Source: Haliclona indistincta (Eukaryota; Porifera; Demospongiae; Haplosclerida; Chalinidae). From it: a stretch of DNA of 64,000 nt. The translations under genes were made by a program, and so were the position numbers. Location of the stretch: NCBI GenBank assembly GCA_964017065.1, contig OZ024783.1, positions 4,430,816 to 4,494,815 on the forward strand, written 5' to 3'. The notes beneath the pieces are model-generated. The model did no database searches, had not been told where the DNA came from, and saw only the letters and a program-made list of their open reading frames with translations. This document shows positions 9,955 to 23,086 of the stretch, one piece after another (positions within the stretch are counted from its first letter, which is position 1; the number at the start of each line of letters is the position of its first letter).

Positions 9955-12900
9955 ATGAGGTCACCTTGCCCTGCCCCCTTACACGTGTTTCCCGAGGAGA
10001 AGTCTTCTATCATGTCTATGGCGTTATTTCGTCTACCCAAGGCATGGGGAGCGGCCAAACGTAGCCTTGTCAACCGGTAAACACTGAACTGTGTGTGAGT
10101 TGTGAGGTCATGACTGTTTTTGACTTTCCAGTAGCTGTAGAGGGAGATACAGCTCTACTTGGCTTTCTCGAGACAGTCCACTAGAAGAGGCAGGTGGGTG
10201 CTTATACGTGTGTGAAAGTTTTGTTCACTTGTGCGTTCTCTGCTGACAGCTAAACTCGAGAATGGTCAGAAGCTACATGGTTACACCATCCAGGCGGTAG
10301 GTATATCGACTCTCTCATATCCTAACTTCCTCTGTTCTTCGTTCTTCAGGTCACTCCCGTGCCTGACTTCAACCTGGTTGCTGTCCAGCTCACCCATGAC
10401 ACGACAGGAGCTGAGCACCTTCACATAGCTAGGAAGGACACCAACAACATCTTTAGGTAAACCAGAGAGAGAGATGCTGCTTTGGATAAAGTATTGCTGT
10501 AGCTCAATAGCATGTCTCAGTCTCATTCCTATTCTTGTAGTGTTAGTTTCAGGACTACTCCTTGTGACAGCACTGGTGTGTCTCATATACTAGAGCACAC
10601 TACACTATGTGGCTCTCATGGTTTCCCTGTAAGAGACCCTTTCTTCAAGATGCTGACTCGCTCTCTGGCTACCTTCATGAACGCTTTCACGTGTAAGTAA
10701 ATAATTATATAAGATATCTTCATTATGTGAAGAGAAAATGTTTTGTATTTTTGCTCCCTCCTCTTTCTCTCTATCTATCTCTCCCTCCCTCTCTTTCTCT
10801 CTCTCCTCTCTCTCCCTCTCTCTCTCTCCCTCCCTCTCTCTCCCTCCCTCTCTCTCTCTCTCTCTCTCTCCCTCCCTCTCTATTTCTCCCTCCCTCTATT
10901 TCTCTCTCCCTCCTTCCTCTCTCCTCCCTCTCTCTCCCTCCCTCACTCCCCCTCTCTCTCTCTCTCCCTCTCTCTCCCTCCCTCCCTCCATCTCCCTCTC
11001 CCTCCCTTAGCTAATGACTGGACCATGTATCCATTCTCAACACAAAACTCAACCGACTATCAGAATCTAATGTCCGTCTACTTGGACTGTGCCTTCTTCC
11101 CTAAGCTGAGAGAGATGGATTTCAGACAAGAGGGATGGCGGCTAGAGAATGAGACAACTGACGACAAGAACTCACCTTTTGTGTTCAAAGGAGTTGTCTT
11201 CAATGAAATGAAAGGTGTCTTTGTAAGCAAAATAAATCTATTTTCTATTCAATCCTACTTTTTCTTCTTCTCAGGCAAATTCCGAGAGCATTTACTCAAC
11301 TGAGTTACAGCGTAAGCTCCTCCCCAGCCACACCTACTCTCACGTCAGCGGTGGTCTGCCCGAGAATATTCTAGATCTAACGGTACATGACGTTACATGA
11401 GTGTTTGTGTGTATGTCAGTACACTCTCTACAGTGGGAGGCGCTGAAGCAGTTTCATTCGACTCATTATCATCCCAGTAACTCACGGTGAGGAGAGAGAA
11501 AGGGAGTGAGAGACCCGAGAGAGGGAGAGTGAGAGAGAGAGAGAGGAATTATGGTTCATGCACAAAGAGAGATGATTGGTGGTGATTTTAGATAGTGATT
11601 TAAGAAAATTAATTTATGCACATTCAGTGCTTACACAATGCACAATCAAGCTCACAAGATTCCTTTTTGTTATTAAGATAATTTTGTAGGGGGCGAAAAA
11701 AGTTATCTTATACGACTAATGACCTGATGTGCTGATGTTCGTGTTATTTCTTTCGATAGGTTTCTCACGTATGGTGATCTGCCGCTGCCAGCTCATCTCA
11801 AGCAAATCACTGAATCCACTCTCGGCAAATTCTCAAGCTCCACTCCGAGTGAAGAAGTGCCGTCAGAACCAAGATGGTCACAACCAGTGAGCTATTAATA
11901 GCAATACATGAAGCACTAGACTGTTGTGAGTATTGTGACATTACAGAACACTGTGTGCAAAATACTGTGAAGTGCAAGCTGAAAAAGTCAATAGCTGGCT
12001 AGTTTGTGTCCGCTATACAGTTGCAAATTTACAGTGCGTGCTGTCATATATTTCTACACTGGTATATCGTGTGATTCAGTATTCATGATATTGGTTGCCT
12101 TTGATTGTGAACTGTCCTCAGCTGGTTGTATCTATTTGTTGTCTTCTTTGTTTTTAGAGAGAGTATCATATTTATTGTCCTCCTGATCCAATGGCGGCCG
12201 ATCCTAACAAACAGACCACCTTCAGTATCTCATTCATGCTGGGGAGGTAAGAGAGAGAGAGAGAAAGAGACAATACCCTGTGAATATCAAATGGAGGCAC
12301 AATTTTAAAAAATACATGTAAATTCAGTGTGATTGGAGGGTTGCACGAACATGGGTAAATTACAGTACACATTGGTGAAAACATTGGTTGAATGGTAGGA
12401 CAACAATGGTTATTTGGTAGCCGAATATTGATCAAAATAGGACCACTAAATGTTAGTTAAAATCATCATGAACACATCAGTGGTGACAAAGTTGATTGAA
12501 TAACAATGTGCAGTGTTAAAATGATTATACTGTAGTCTAGTAAAAATTTGTATGGTACAGTGTAAATTTTTACACGATGGTGTAAATCGTTTGTGTATAT
12601 TGGTGCCAGGTGGTGCTATCAAATTTGGTACACTACGGCGTAAATTTTAACTGATGTGTAAATTTTTAGGTGATGGTGTAGATAGCAAGTGCCAGTAAAC
12701 ATCAGCTGAGTATGGCTGGTGTCCATTACTGGTACATGGTGTCTATTACACCCCTTATCCATCACCTCAGCTGACATGGCTACCATATACTGACATGGTT
12801 GCTGTTAGTCTGTCATACAGCAACACAGAGTAATGTAATGGCTGTTCCTGTCTTTGACTCCACCTAGTTAGAAAGTGATGGTAGCACCTAGTTGAGCAAA

Positions 12901-15900
12901 GATGACAATTGAATATATTTCACTTATTGTGTTGATTTCACTTATTACCATACCCGTGCATTATTAGGTGAATTATTAGATTTAGTGCATGAAAATTGTG
13001 CATCTTTGGTGGGTGTGTTAAAAGACAAAAAAATCAACGTATTGAGCATTGAGCTTACATGTATTCACCCATGCAGAAAATACCATACTGGCGGGTTTTT
13101 AGGAGTATACGCTTATAATTCCACAGCAAAGAAATAAATTACGCGCTTGTACGCAAGATTCGCCTAAAGAAGAGTGCTTTTTTGAATGCAAGTATATCGA
13201 GTGCTGCAGCAAAACAGGCGCTTAACAGACGATATGCACCTATAAGCGAGAAGCGTCTAATAACGTGCCAGTACAGTATGTGCTATTCAGATTGTACATA
13301 ACTGTAAAAATGGTAAAAATGTTATGAGTTTGAGATTATTTTTAAAGTGACCATGTGTTTGCATTAAAATTATCTTTTATTCGATTTTTGAATTACAGGC
13401 TCTTTTGTTATTTCTTTATCTCAGTATTACTGATCCATATGAATCAATGGTGGCGTCCATCTTGTCTCAGCTACTGGTGGATGGTCCAGCTTCTCCGTTC
13501 TATCAGTCTCTCCTCGATGCTAACATAGGATCAGACTACTCCCCAGGAACCGGGTAGGTGCATGGGAATGAGGCTTAGTTTGGGAATGAGACTTAGTTTG
13601 GGAAAGAGGCTTAGTTTGGGAATGAGGTTTAGTATGCTTCGGGACCATTGTACATTACCAAAGTATAAGTCAGTAAGCACACAGCACTCTTTAAAAAGCA
13701 GCTTTAGAGGCACTCTGTAGATCTACATAATTTATTCACATAATTGTGTGCAACCTATTATGTGAATACAGTGGAACCCCTCTTAGAGGACATCCCTCAT
13801 CCCTCTATAATGGACACTTACTGAATCCCCACATAAACCCCTGACCAGAGGACACCCTCTCTATAATGGACAATTTTTGTTGGTCCCAATGGTGTCTTGT
13901 AAACGCCTTAGAGAGGTTCCACTGTAAAACAAGGCATTATACGAGAAAGGGAGAATCTATCATTGAATACAGTTGGAGAGTAAAACTGCTCAGTAGCATA
14001 GTCTAGTGATATTGACCAATGAGATGGACTCAGTTGTATGACAATACCTTGATATTGACCAATGAGATAGACTATAGCCAGGCTCCTGCTATAGCTCAGT
14101 TGTATTTACCTCATGTCTGTATTCACAGGTATAGTAGTGATACGAAGGATTCTACATTCTCGGTCGGTTTGCAAGGACTGAAGGAAGATGATGTTGACAA
14201 AGTCAAAGATCTCATTTGGAGTACTCTGGAGAAAGTAGCAGAGTGAGTAGTTTCACCCACAGCAACCCTCCATAACTACCATCTTTCTCTGACAGAGAAG
14301 GGTTCTCAGAGAAACGTGTCAAGGCAGTGTTGCATCAAATAGAACTAGGCCTGAAGCACCAGACATCAAATTTTGGACTCTCCGTAGCCGTGGTAACTGG
14401 GAAACCACCAAATATACTGAATTGTGTGTGTGTGGTTCAAATATTTTCTTCCTTCTTTAGATGTTATCAACTCCTTGGATTCACGGTGCTGATCCAGTAG
14501 CTATGCTCCAAGTGAACAAAAACGTGGAAAAATTCAAAGTAATGCTCACTTACTCATCCATTTGCTCTACTCACTCTCTCACACTCGTCCTCTTCTGTTC
14601 ACTCACCCATTCACTCTTTCTCCCTCACCCTCTCCAGGAGCACATGCAGTCTCCCTCATATCTGAAGGACAAGATCAAAGAACTGTTCCTGAACAACAAG
14701 CATCAAATGTCACTAGTCATGACACCTCAGGTACGTCTACTACTGTCAACATACAATAAAAACACGATTCGTTTAACTTTACACAATTCGTATCTTGTAT
14801 GAATAGAGCATAGTGTGATAGCTTTAGTTTTCTTGTGTTCTTGGAGAAAGGCTCACTTCAAAAGTTGTAGATGCAGTCTTACAGCTATATTATTAGCACG
14901 CTGTTAGTAGGTTATGTGTTGAGTTGGCGTGTCCTGTTTCGCTCTTTTGTATTCAGGAGAGCTATAAAGAGAAGGAAAAGGCAATTGAAGAGGAGCGACT
15001 GAAGAAGATGGTCGAGTCTCTGTCAGAGAAAGAGAAGCAGAAAATATATGAACAAGGTATAATTTACTGATGAAAGTGTCTAGCTGCCTCACAGAGGGTC
15101 ACTGGTAGAGCCAGGACACCTCTGCACTAAGCAGTGTCTGGCTGCCTCACAGAGGGTCACTGTTAGAGCCAGGACACCTGTGCACTAAGCAGTGTCTGGC
15201 TGCCTCACAGAGGGTCACTGGTAGAGCCAGGACACCTGTGCACTAAGCAGCGTCTAGCTGCCTCACAGAGGGTCACTGGTAGAGCCAGGACACCTGTGCA
15301 TTAAGCAGTGTCTAGCTGCCTCACAGAGGGTCACTGGTAGAGCCAGGACACCTGTGCACTAAGCAGTGTGTGTCTAGCTGCCTCAGAGAGGGTCACTGGT
15401 AGAGCCAGGACACCTGTGCACTAAGCAGTGTCTAGCTGCCTCACAGAGAGCCACTGGACACCTGTGTACTAGACAGTTTCAGCTGTACAGCTGTGCAATG
15501 TGTTTCGATGCCTCTTTTTCTTTTTCAGGTCTTGAATTAGCTGCTGATCAGAACAAGCCAGCTGATGCTGATTGCCTGCCATCGTTGACTGTATCAGGTT
15601 AGCAGTGACCAGTGCTCACACGATGTGATCAACTGATCATCATTACAGACGTAGACAAAACAGCAAGACGCACAGAATTGGAACTAGTGTACCAAGGTAC
15701 AGATACATCACAAAAATGTGCTCACACGCTTCACTTGTTCTCTTCAGATGGTGTCCCAGTGCAATACTGCCAGCAACCCACTAATGGAGTGACTTATTTC
15801 AGAGCTCTTATGAGCTGTCATGAGCTGCCAGAGAACCTTCTTCCCTATGTCCCTCTATTCACCTCTGTTCTCCCAATGTGAGCAGCACTTTTATCACACC

Positions 15901-17445
15901 CTCACAAAAACCACATATTACACACCCCCAACTATCACTAACTCCACACCCTCCCACTCCACACCCTCCCACTACCACTAACTCCACACCTTCCCACTAC
16001 CACTAACTCCACACCCTCCCACTATCACTAACACCTTCCCACTATCACTAACTCCACACCCTCCCACTATCACTAACTCCACACCCTCCCACTATCACTA
16101 ACTCCACACCTTCCCACTATCACTAACTCCACACCCTCCCACTATCACTAACTCCACACCCTCCCAATATCACTAACTCCACACCTTCCCACTATCACTA
16201 ACTCCACACCTTCCCACTATCACTAACTCCACACCCTCCCACTATCACTAACTCCACACCCTCCCACTATCACTAACTCCACACCTTCCCACTATCACTA
16301 ACTCCACACCCTCCCACTATCACTAACTCCACACCCTCCCACTATCACTAACTCCACACCCTCCCACTATCACTAACTCCACACCTTCCCACTATCACTA
16401 ACTCCACACCCTCCCACTATCACTAACTCCACACCCTCCCAATATCACTAACTCCACACCTTCCCACTATCACTAACTCCACACCTTCCCACTATCACTA
16501 ACTCCACACCCTCCCACTATCACTAACTCCACACCCTCCCACTATCACTAACTCCACACCTTCCCACTATCACTAACTCCACATCCTCCCACTATCACTA
16601 GCTCCACATCCTCCCACTACCACTAACTCCACACCCTCCCACTATCACTAACTCCACATCCTCCCACTATTTGCCGACTACATGTATTCAGTCCATAGAA
16701 TTCATAGATTTGTCAAGATGAAGGTCAAACAGTATTTCTTCTAGGGCTGAAACGAATAACGCATTTTCGTGTTCAAATAGTCACTAGCTAAAACGAACGA
16801 ATAGTCGAATACTCTATTATCGGAATAAAACTAGCTCTAGCAACCAGTGCACAAGAACAAAATATGTTTGAAAGTTGTATATCAACATAAAGTCAGGACT
16901 CAGGCTTGATTTGTGGACTGGTTACAAATAGACCCAAGTTTCCCAACTGCTAAAAGACTTCAAACGAATATTCGAATAGCTGCAATAGCATTCGAATACT
17001 GTCAAAACGATCGAATAGTACAAGTATTCGTTTCAGCCCTAATTTCTTCTTGCGTGATGTCTCTATGATCATATTATTTCCTGTAGGATTGGTGCTGGAG
17101 GGCTGGATCATCATCAGTTTGCCGAGCAGTGTGACCTATACACAGGAGGACTACACGTCTCACCTCACATCTCTGCCCATCACACTGACTCAAGACTGTT
17201 AGAAAAGGCATGCACGACTAGCTTTACAGAGCTATGCTATCTTCCTGTGTTCTGTTCTCTGTAGGGTGTGTATCTATCGTCTCATTGTCTTGACAGGCAT
17301 CTTCACTACATGTTATCTTTGTGGGAAGACATTTTTACCGAGTGAGGATTCGTTTTGATACATGCTGTCTCCATCTCTCACCTACCATACCCCATCCATC
17401 AACTTAAACATGCACATTCTTCAACACATTCATTTACCACTTGCT

Positions 17446-17484
<39 letters not shown>

Positions 17485-20400
17485 CTCGATCCCTCTCTCC
17501 TTTAATCCATCCCTCCTTCCCTCCCTCGCCCTCTCCTTCCCTCTCCCTCTCTCTCTCTCCTTCCCTCTCCCTCTCTCTCTCTCTTCCTCCCTCCCTCTCC
17601 CCCTTTCCTTCCCTCTCTCTCTCTAGTCTACAGTTGAAGGATCTTGATCTACTGCGTACACTAGTAGCAATGGCTGCCAACAACATGGCTACTAGTGTAG
17701 CTGACAGTGGGCACATGTACGCCATCACTGCCTCTTGTAGCTCTCTCACTCCATCATCCAGCCTCTCTAACAACCTGTCTGGACTACCTCAGGTACTAAG
17801 ACGGAAATTGTCTATTTCAGGTTTTACTGTTTTTTTATGTGAAGGTTAAGTTTATGAAGGAGTTAGCTGACCTGTCGGATCTTAGCGAGGTGATGGGGAA
17901 GGTGTCATCCATTGCTGCTCATGTGCTAGACACAGGATGCATGAGGTAGTCACATGATCATCACATGAAATTAATCAGTTATTCGGAAATCAGTTAGTCA
18001 AACTAGATGCAGTCTAGATGCATTTTTTCAACCATTCTCCATTAATATTGTAGACCTCATCAATTACAGGGTTTTACAGGTCACTTGTCGCATGGTGAAA
18101 TGACAATAATTCGACAGAGCCTACGTAACCAGCGCTACAGAAAGTTGCTGAAAAGAATTGCACGCAGTATTAGGCACAGTACGTTTGCTGAACAAAGCTT
18201 GACCTTTATAGTGGAAACGATCAGTTATTCGGAAAAAATAACGGCACTTCCTTACATTATGATTCTTTTCTGTGGTGTTGGGTATGTGGGTATGTCTAAA
18301 TGCTGTTTCACCACATGCGACGACAAGTGACCTATTATTAACCTATTATGACCTATTATTAGTACAGCTTTTATCACCTCTTGCAACAGCCAAAAAAGCA
18401 TGAATCGTGACACGTTCCTTCAGACATGCATTACTCGTGGAATGGTGGAGAGCTTTTCTCTCGTCTCAGATCATGCGTACGTTTCTCAAAATGCTAGCCG
18501 TATCGTGCGAGGTTTATTTGAGATAGCTCTTCAAAGAGGATGGTCAAGCACAAAAACATGGACCATGATATGTTCCTTAATTTTGGATGATTATTATAAT
18601 TATTGCTTGACAATGTTAAGCTTGAACACGGTTTACGCTCTATGGTTGACACTGTTCAATTACAGCAGTTTTCACGCTTCTTGCAAAATTTGTAAACCGT
18701 GAAGCGTGAACCGTACCTTATCAGCAAGAAAGCAGTGTCCAAGCACTGTAGTACTGAATCTCATCGATGCAATGCATAGGACGAGTCTTTATATGCATTG
18801 CATCGATGAGATTCAGTACTACTGCACTTGGACACTGCTTTCTTGCTGATAATGTACGGTTCACGCTTCACGGTTTACAAATTTTGCAAGAGCGTGAAAA
18901 CCGCTGTACAAGAAGTAGTAAGAGCGCTGTACCAGCTCAAGAGGCTATCATGCGACCATTTAACATCATCACGTGTCCTGTCCCAGCTATGTAGCATGAT
19001 CAATAGTCACATCTCGTGATAACATTAATCTCTGTTGTTGTCAGGTGCTCGGTGAACATGTCTGAAGACAGTGTCTCACGGACCACTACAGCTGTGGAGG
19101 GATTCCTGGACACTATACCAGGCAGCGTCACAGAGGAGCCTGTCTTCATGCATGTTAGTGAGTGCACTATCACATGATCAGAAACATGCATACACATGCA
19201 GACTACTGTATGTCTCTGGTGGCTCCGCCCACCAAAGCATAATCACAAAATCAGCCGTATAGACTGGTTGCAATTATACAAGATACCAATAATATTTTGC
19301 TCAACTCATGAAAAATCTGATTAGTTAATAATTATTGTTTTTTGCTATTGAGTGGTTGCTATCCGCCTTTTGGTGTACCTGGGTGCCTATAACAACAAGT
19401 GCTTCCCCATTGTTCTTTCCTTGACTTGCGCTCAATGATATATACAATGTAGTGCCTGTACGTGCAATTACGTCACTTTGATGCGTTGCTATCCATCATT
19501 TGTAGAGGCATAATAGTCCGTATTTAGTGTATACCGAATTTAGTGCAGCACAAGTATGCATGAACCATGAGTGAACTACGATCGATACCTGTGAATACTG
19601 AATAGAGTCTCACCACTACGCTTACACACAGCCAGCATATCGTACTTTACGATGTACAAATGACAGGTATGACGTCATATTGCACTTACTCTATTGTAGA
19701 CCGACGCCATGTTGGTGTTTTATAACTACGAAATTTAGTGGGTGCTGCGTCAACTGCAACTGATCTAACTTGTATACTGTGTTCATTATTTTAGACTCCA
19801 TTTACTTCAGACCGGTGCCAGCCCAAATAGTTATTTTAATTCACAGTGGTTGTTGTTTTATTCTACAACGGTTATTCTTACTGTCAATATTAATAACAAA
19901 AAATCCTTATTTGAGTATGACTATTGAAAATGAATAAAACTAAAAATGGACTATAGCTGTTTTCAGTGAAGTGTCTAGTGTAAACGGATGGTATTAGTTG
20001 TTTTTCAGATGCCTTTACGAATATGCATCTTCAGTTACTGAAGGACAAAAAATGCTCTTTATCTAGGATTGTGTCCAGAAAGGTATTCAGGTGTTAGGTG
20101 ACTAAGAACGAACATTCAAGTCACCAAATTCTTCCTCTTGTGTACAAAACGAAATTTAACCTCGCGAAATATACACATCTATACGGATTTAGCAAAGGAC
20201 TAAAATAATTTTATGCTGTGTACTGATACTTTTGTCAGCATAATATTATTCTATGTGCTAATCCTTGAGAACATACATCATAGTACATGTCAAGAGTAAG
20301 ACTATGCAGCCATCGATATACCCCGTTGGACGGCGCTGGACATTTTCTATGTCACAAGATTATACAGCAGAAAGCATTAGGGCTGAAGGCTGCATACTCT

Positions 20401-22854
20401 TACTTAATGAACTCTTGTACATGTATAATATGACATGACAATTATGGTACTTATTATGAGTCCATTTGGAACAGAGTATTGGTACTTAAATTTTGTGCAA
20501 TGTCATCGAGAAACCCTTGTGACCAAGGAATTTAGCGCGTTTTACACGTTAAGGGTCGTGTCTTTGTGTACTGTTAAGCATCGTCTGACTTGAAAAAAAA
20601 CAGCATTCACTGTCTGTGTTATAAAACTTTGTGAACAAATCGCTTATTTTGATCCTTTTATGTTTAAAAATTATTTTCTTCACAGGAGAGTAGTTTCTCA
20701 CCCGCCAGTAGCCGCACCTACTACCAGCTGCCCTTCCCTGTTCACTATGTTGCTCAGTCGTATCGCACCGTCCCATACACACACAAAGACTCCGCCCAGT
20801 TGAGAATACTGGCACGCCTCCTTAGCTGGAAGTACTTGCACAGAGAAATCAGGTTTATAAAAATTTGATTGTGATTTATTTGTTCAGCACCGTGTTTAAA
20901 ATTTGTGTAGAGAAAAGGGCGGAGCTTATGGAGGTGGAGCTAAACATGGTGATGGTGTATTTTCGTTCTACTCTTATCGGTAAGTCTCAGCACTTTCTAC
21001 TCATTCACTGAAAGTGAAAGTTAGTAGGTTATGGTAGCAGCACAGCCTGGTCGTGTGTGCTTGATCCCAGTAGCTTATGGTAGCAGCACAGCCTGGTCGT
21101 GTGTGCTTGATCCCAGTAGCTTATGGTAGCAGCACAGCCTGGTCGTGTGTGCTTGATCCCAGTAGCTTATTGTAGCAGCACAGCCTGGTCGTGTGTGCCT
21201 GATCCCAGTAGCTTATGGCAGCAGCACGGCCTGGTCGTGTGTGCCTGATCCCAGTAGCTTATGGTGCCTGGTCGTGTGTGTGCTTGATCCCAGTAGCTTA
21301 TGGTAGCAGCACAGCCTGGTCGTGTGTGCTTGATCCCAGTAGCTTATTGTAGCAGCACAGCCTGGTCGTGTGTGCCTGATCCCAGTAGCTTATGGTAGCA
21401 GCACGGCCTGGCCGTGTGTGCCTGATCCCAGTAGCTTATGGTAGCAGCACGGCCTGGTCGTGTGTGTGCTTGATCCCAGTAGCTTATGGTAGCAGCACAG
21501 CCTGGTCGTGTGTGCTTGATCCCAGTAGCTTATGGTAGCAGCACAGCCTGGTTGTGTGTGCTTGATCCCTGGTAGCTGGTCGTGTGTGCTTGATCCCAGT
21601 AGCTTATGGTAGCAGCACAGCCTGGTCGTGTGTGCTTGATCCCAGTAGCTTATGGTAGCAGCACAGCCTGGTCGTGTGTGCTTGATCCCAGTAGCTTATG
21701 GTAGCAGCACGGCCTGGTCATGTGTGCTTGATCCCAGTAGCTTATGGTAGCAGCACAGCCTGGTCGTGTGTGCTTGATCCCAGTAGCTTATGGTAGCAGA
21801 ACAGCCTGGTCGTGTGTGCTTGATCCCAGTAGATTATGGTAGCAGCACAGCCTGGTCATGTGTGCTTGATCCCAGTAGCTTATGGTAGCAGCACAGCCTG
21901 ATCGTGTGTGCTTGATCACAGTAGCTTATGGTAGCAACACAGCACAGTCTAGCTGTGTGATCTGATTATGCTCTCAGTCGTCATTTTCACACTTACCCGC
22001 TCTAGTGATCCTCATTCTCTGGAAACCATTGATCGGTTCCATGACTCCATCCAGTGGGCGGTGAAGGGAGACTTCACCGACCAGGACGTACAAGAAGCCA
22101 AGCTCTCTGTATTCTCACAGGTCAGTTGAACTACCACACAATCACCAGGCATCACACAGGCACAAGTTCACAATTTGACTGCATGACAAAAATAGATCAG
22201 CAAATGCATATTCACATGACTGGTAGAGACCATGTAGCTTGCGTAGCATGTTATAAGCATGGTATATTTATGCTCTTATATGTGCCTACCCTGCTGCATT
22301 GCTTATTTCTTGCTCAATGTGAATTGTGTCACTTACATAGGCCGTCTTTGTCACTTACATGCATGTGTTTGGTTGATACCTCCATTTATTATTTCTTGCT
22401 CATTGTGGCTTACCATCAGCTCTTGTGTCAGCGTAGCGGATGGGCAGTGTCTTTGTTGCTAGCGTTCTCGAGTTCTGTTTGTAGTTGTCTAGTGGGCTGT
22501 GTTCTAGTAACAGGTTATGTGCTCCCGTGTCTTCCTCTAGCTGGACTCACCAGTGTCCCCAGGAGCAAGAGGGTCCACCATGTTCCTCAAGGGCATCACT
22601 GATGACCAGCGCCAGACCCATCGCGATCACCTGTTTGCTGTCAGCAAAGACACCCTGATAGACACTGCAAAAAGGTAGCTCTTGCCTTCTTCCCTACCTC
22701 AACCTCACCCTTCTCTCTCTCTCTCTCTCGTTCTCTCTCTCTCTCTCCACTGTCTAGATACTTGCTTGATGCGAATGTCTCAAGCTCGGCTATTATCGGT
22801 CCTGAGAACCCCGGCCTCAAATCTGATTGGACCGTTCAAACATTTACACTTTAA
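9955..22854 (+). CDS. PITRM1: Presequence protease, mitochondrial (PITRM1/PreP)
   Basis: M16C zinc metalloprotease that degrades cleaved presequences in the mitochondrial matrix. Twenty-nine exons join in phase: 9955-10076, 10132-10193, 10250-10296, 10350-10456, 10541-10692, 11011-11222, 11275-11382, 11434-11486, 11760-11886, 12158-12246, 13425-13553, 14129-14242, 14296-14392, 14461-14538, 14638-14730, 14957-15056, 15529-15597, 15649-15696, 15748-15877, 17087-17207, 17265-17341, 17627-17792, 17845-17945, 19045-19153, 20686-20852, 20911-20979, 22006-22120, 22541-22674 and 22758-22854. The result is about 1030 residues (human 1037). The inverted zinc motif HILEH is in exon 5 and the distal Glu in FNEMKG (exon 6). 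Starts at 10012 or 10018 would give a basic, amphipathic presequence ([19 protein letters not shown]) and may be the real ones. The intron after 17207 appears to be GC-AG. Confidence 0.93.
10746..11007 (+). repeat. (CT)n microsatellite before PITRM1 exon 6
   Basis: About 260 bp of CTCTCCCT-type repeat on the coding strand, ending three bases before the tag acceptor at 11010. It forms an expanded polypyrimidine tract. Confidence 0.9.
13769..13924. mobile_element. TA-flanked MITE (cagtggaacc ends)
   Basis: A 156-bp unit begins cagtggaaccCctctta and ends with the complement (taagagaggttccactg, imperfect), flanked on both sides by TA. TA target sites and these short ends fit a Tc1/mariner-type non-autonomous element. 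It lies in PITRM1 intron 11. Confidence 0.7.
15077..15478 (+). repeat. 58-bp minisatellite, about 7 copies
   Basis: Unit of about 58 bp (tgtctagctgcctcacagag through cactaagcag) repeated nearly perfectly in PITRM1 intron 16. The last copy is truncated. Confidence 0.9.
15920..16669 (+). repeat. 25-bp minisatellite, about 30 copies
   Basis: Unit actatcactaactccacacc plus ctccc (with a ttccc variant), in PITRM1 intron 19. Blocks of variant units recur in the same order, so higher-order duplication is likely. Confidence 0.92.
16742..17041. mobile_element. Non-autonomous hAT-type element with 8-bp target duplication
   Basis: The ends are tagggctgaaacgaat and its exact complement. The element is exactly 300 bp and is flanked by a perfect 8-bp direct repeat, atttcttc, at 16734-16741 and 17042-17049. 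TAGGG ends with 8-bp duplications are diagnostic of the hAT superfamily. Internal attcgaat motifs are frequent and there is no coding sequence. It lies in PITRM1 intron 19, next to the 25-bp minisatellite. Confidence 0.88.
17451..17622 (+). repeat. (CT)n microsatellite before PITRM1 exon 22
   Basis: About 170 bp of CT/CCCT repeat on the coding strand, ending directly at the ctctag acceptor (17626). Confidence 0.9.
18661..18908. repeat. Near-perfect palindrome, arms of about 117 bp
   Basis: Arms 18661-18778 and 18792-18908 are reverse complements with few mismatches around a 13-bp loop, in PITRM1 intron 23. It would form a long hairpin in pre-mRNA. It may be a foldback element. Blocks such as gtaaaccgtgaagcgtgaa are prominent in the arms. 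Confidence 0.85.
21037..21945 (+). repeat. 46-bp minisatellite, about 19 copies
   Basis: Unit of 46 bp (tagcttatggtagcagcaca, then gcctggtcgtgtgtgcttga, then tcccag) in PITRM1 intron 26. Several shortened units and cac/cgg variants are interspersed. Confidence 0.92.
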
Positions 22855-23086
22855 CATAAAATGTCACATCAAAATTTTCTCTTTAAAATATTTTATTGAC
22901 CATCTGATAAATTTACAATAGAATTTTGCTTTGCAAACTGAGTCTGATAATAATGCATTTCTCTATAAGAGTCTATATCTACTAGTTTATAGAAATGCTG
23001 AAACCTCTATTCTGAGACAAATAGTGCAAATTCGCACGTTTTCTTAGTGACATTTTAGGAAGCACCGTGTTAGGAGTTAATGGTTG

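Noticed and set aside
21037..21945. CRISPR-like array
   Set aside because: Head-to-tail identical 46-bp units without spacers; minisatellite in a PITRM1 intron.
22054..22602. 182-codon frame on + across PITRM1 exons 27-28
   Set aside because: Out of phase with the protease exons and crosses an intron; no family resemblance.
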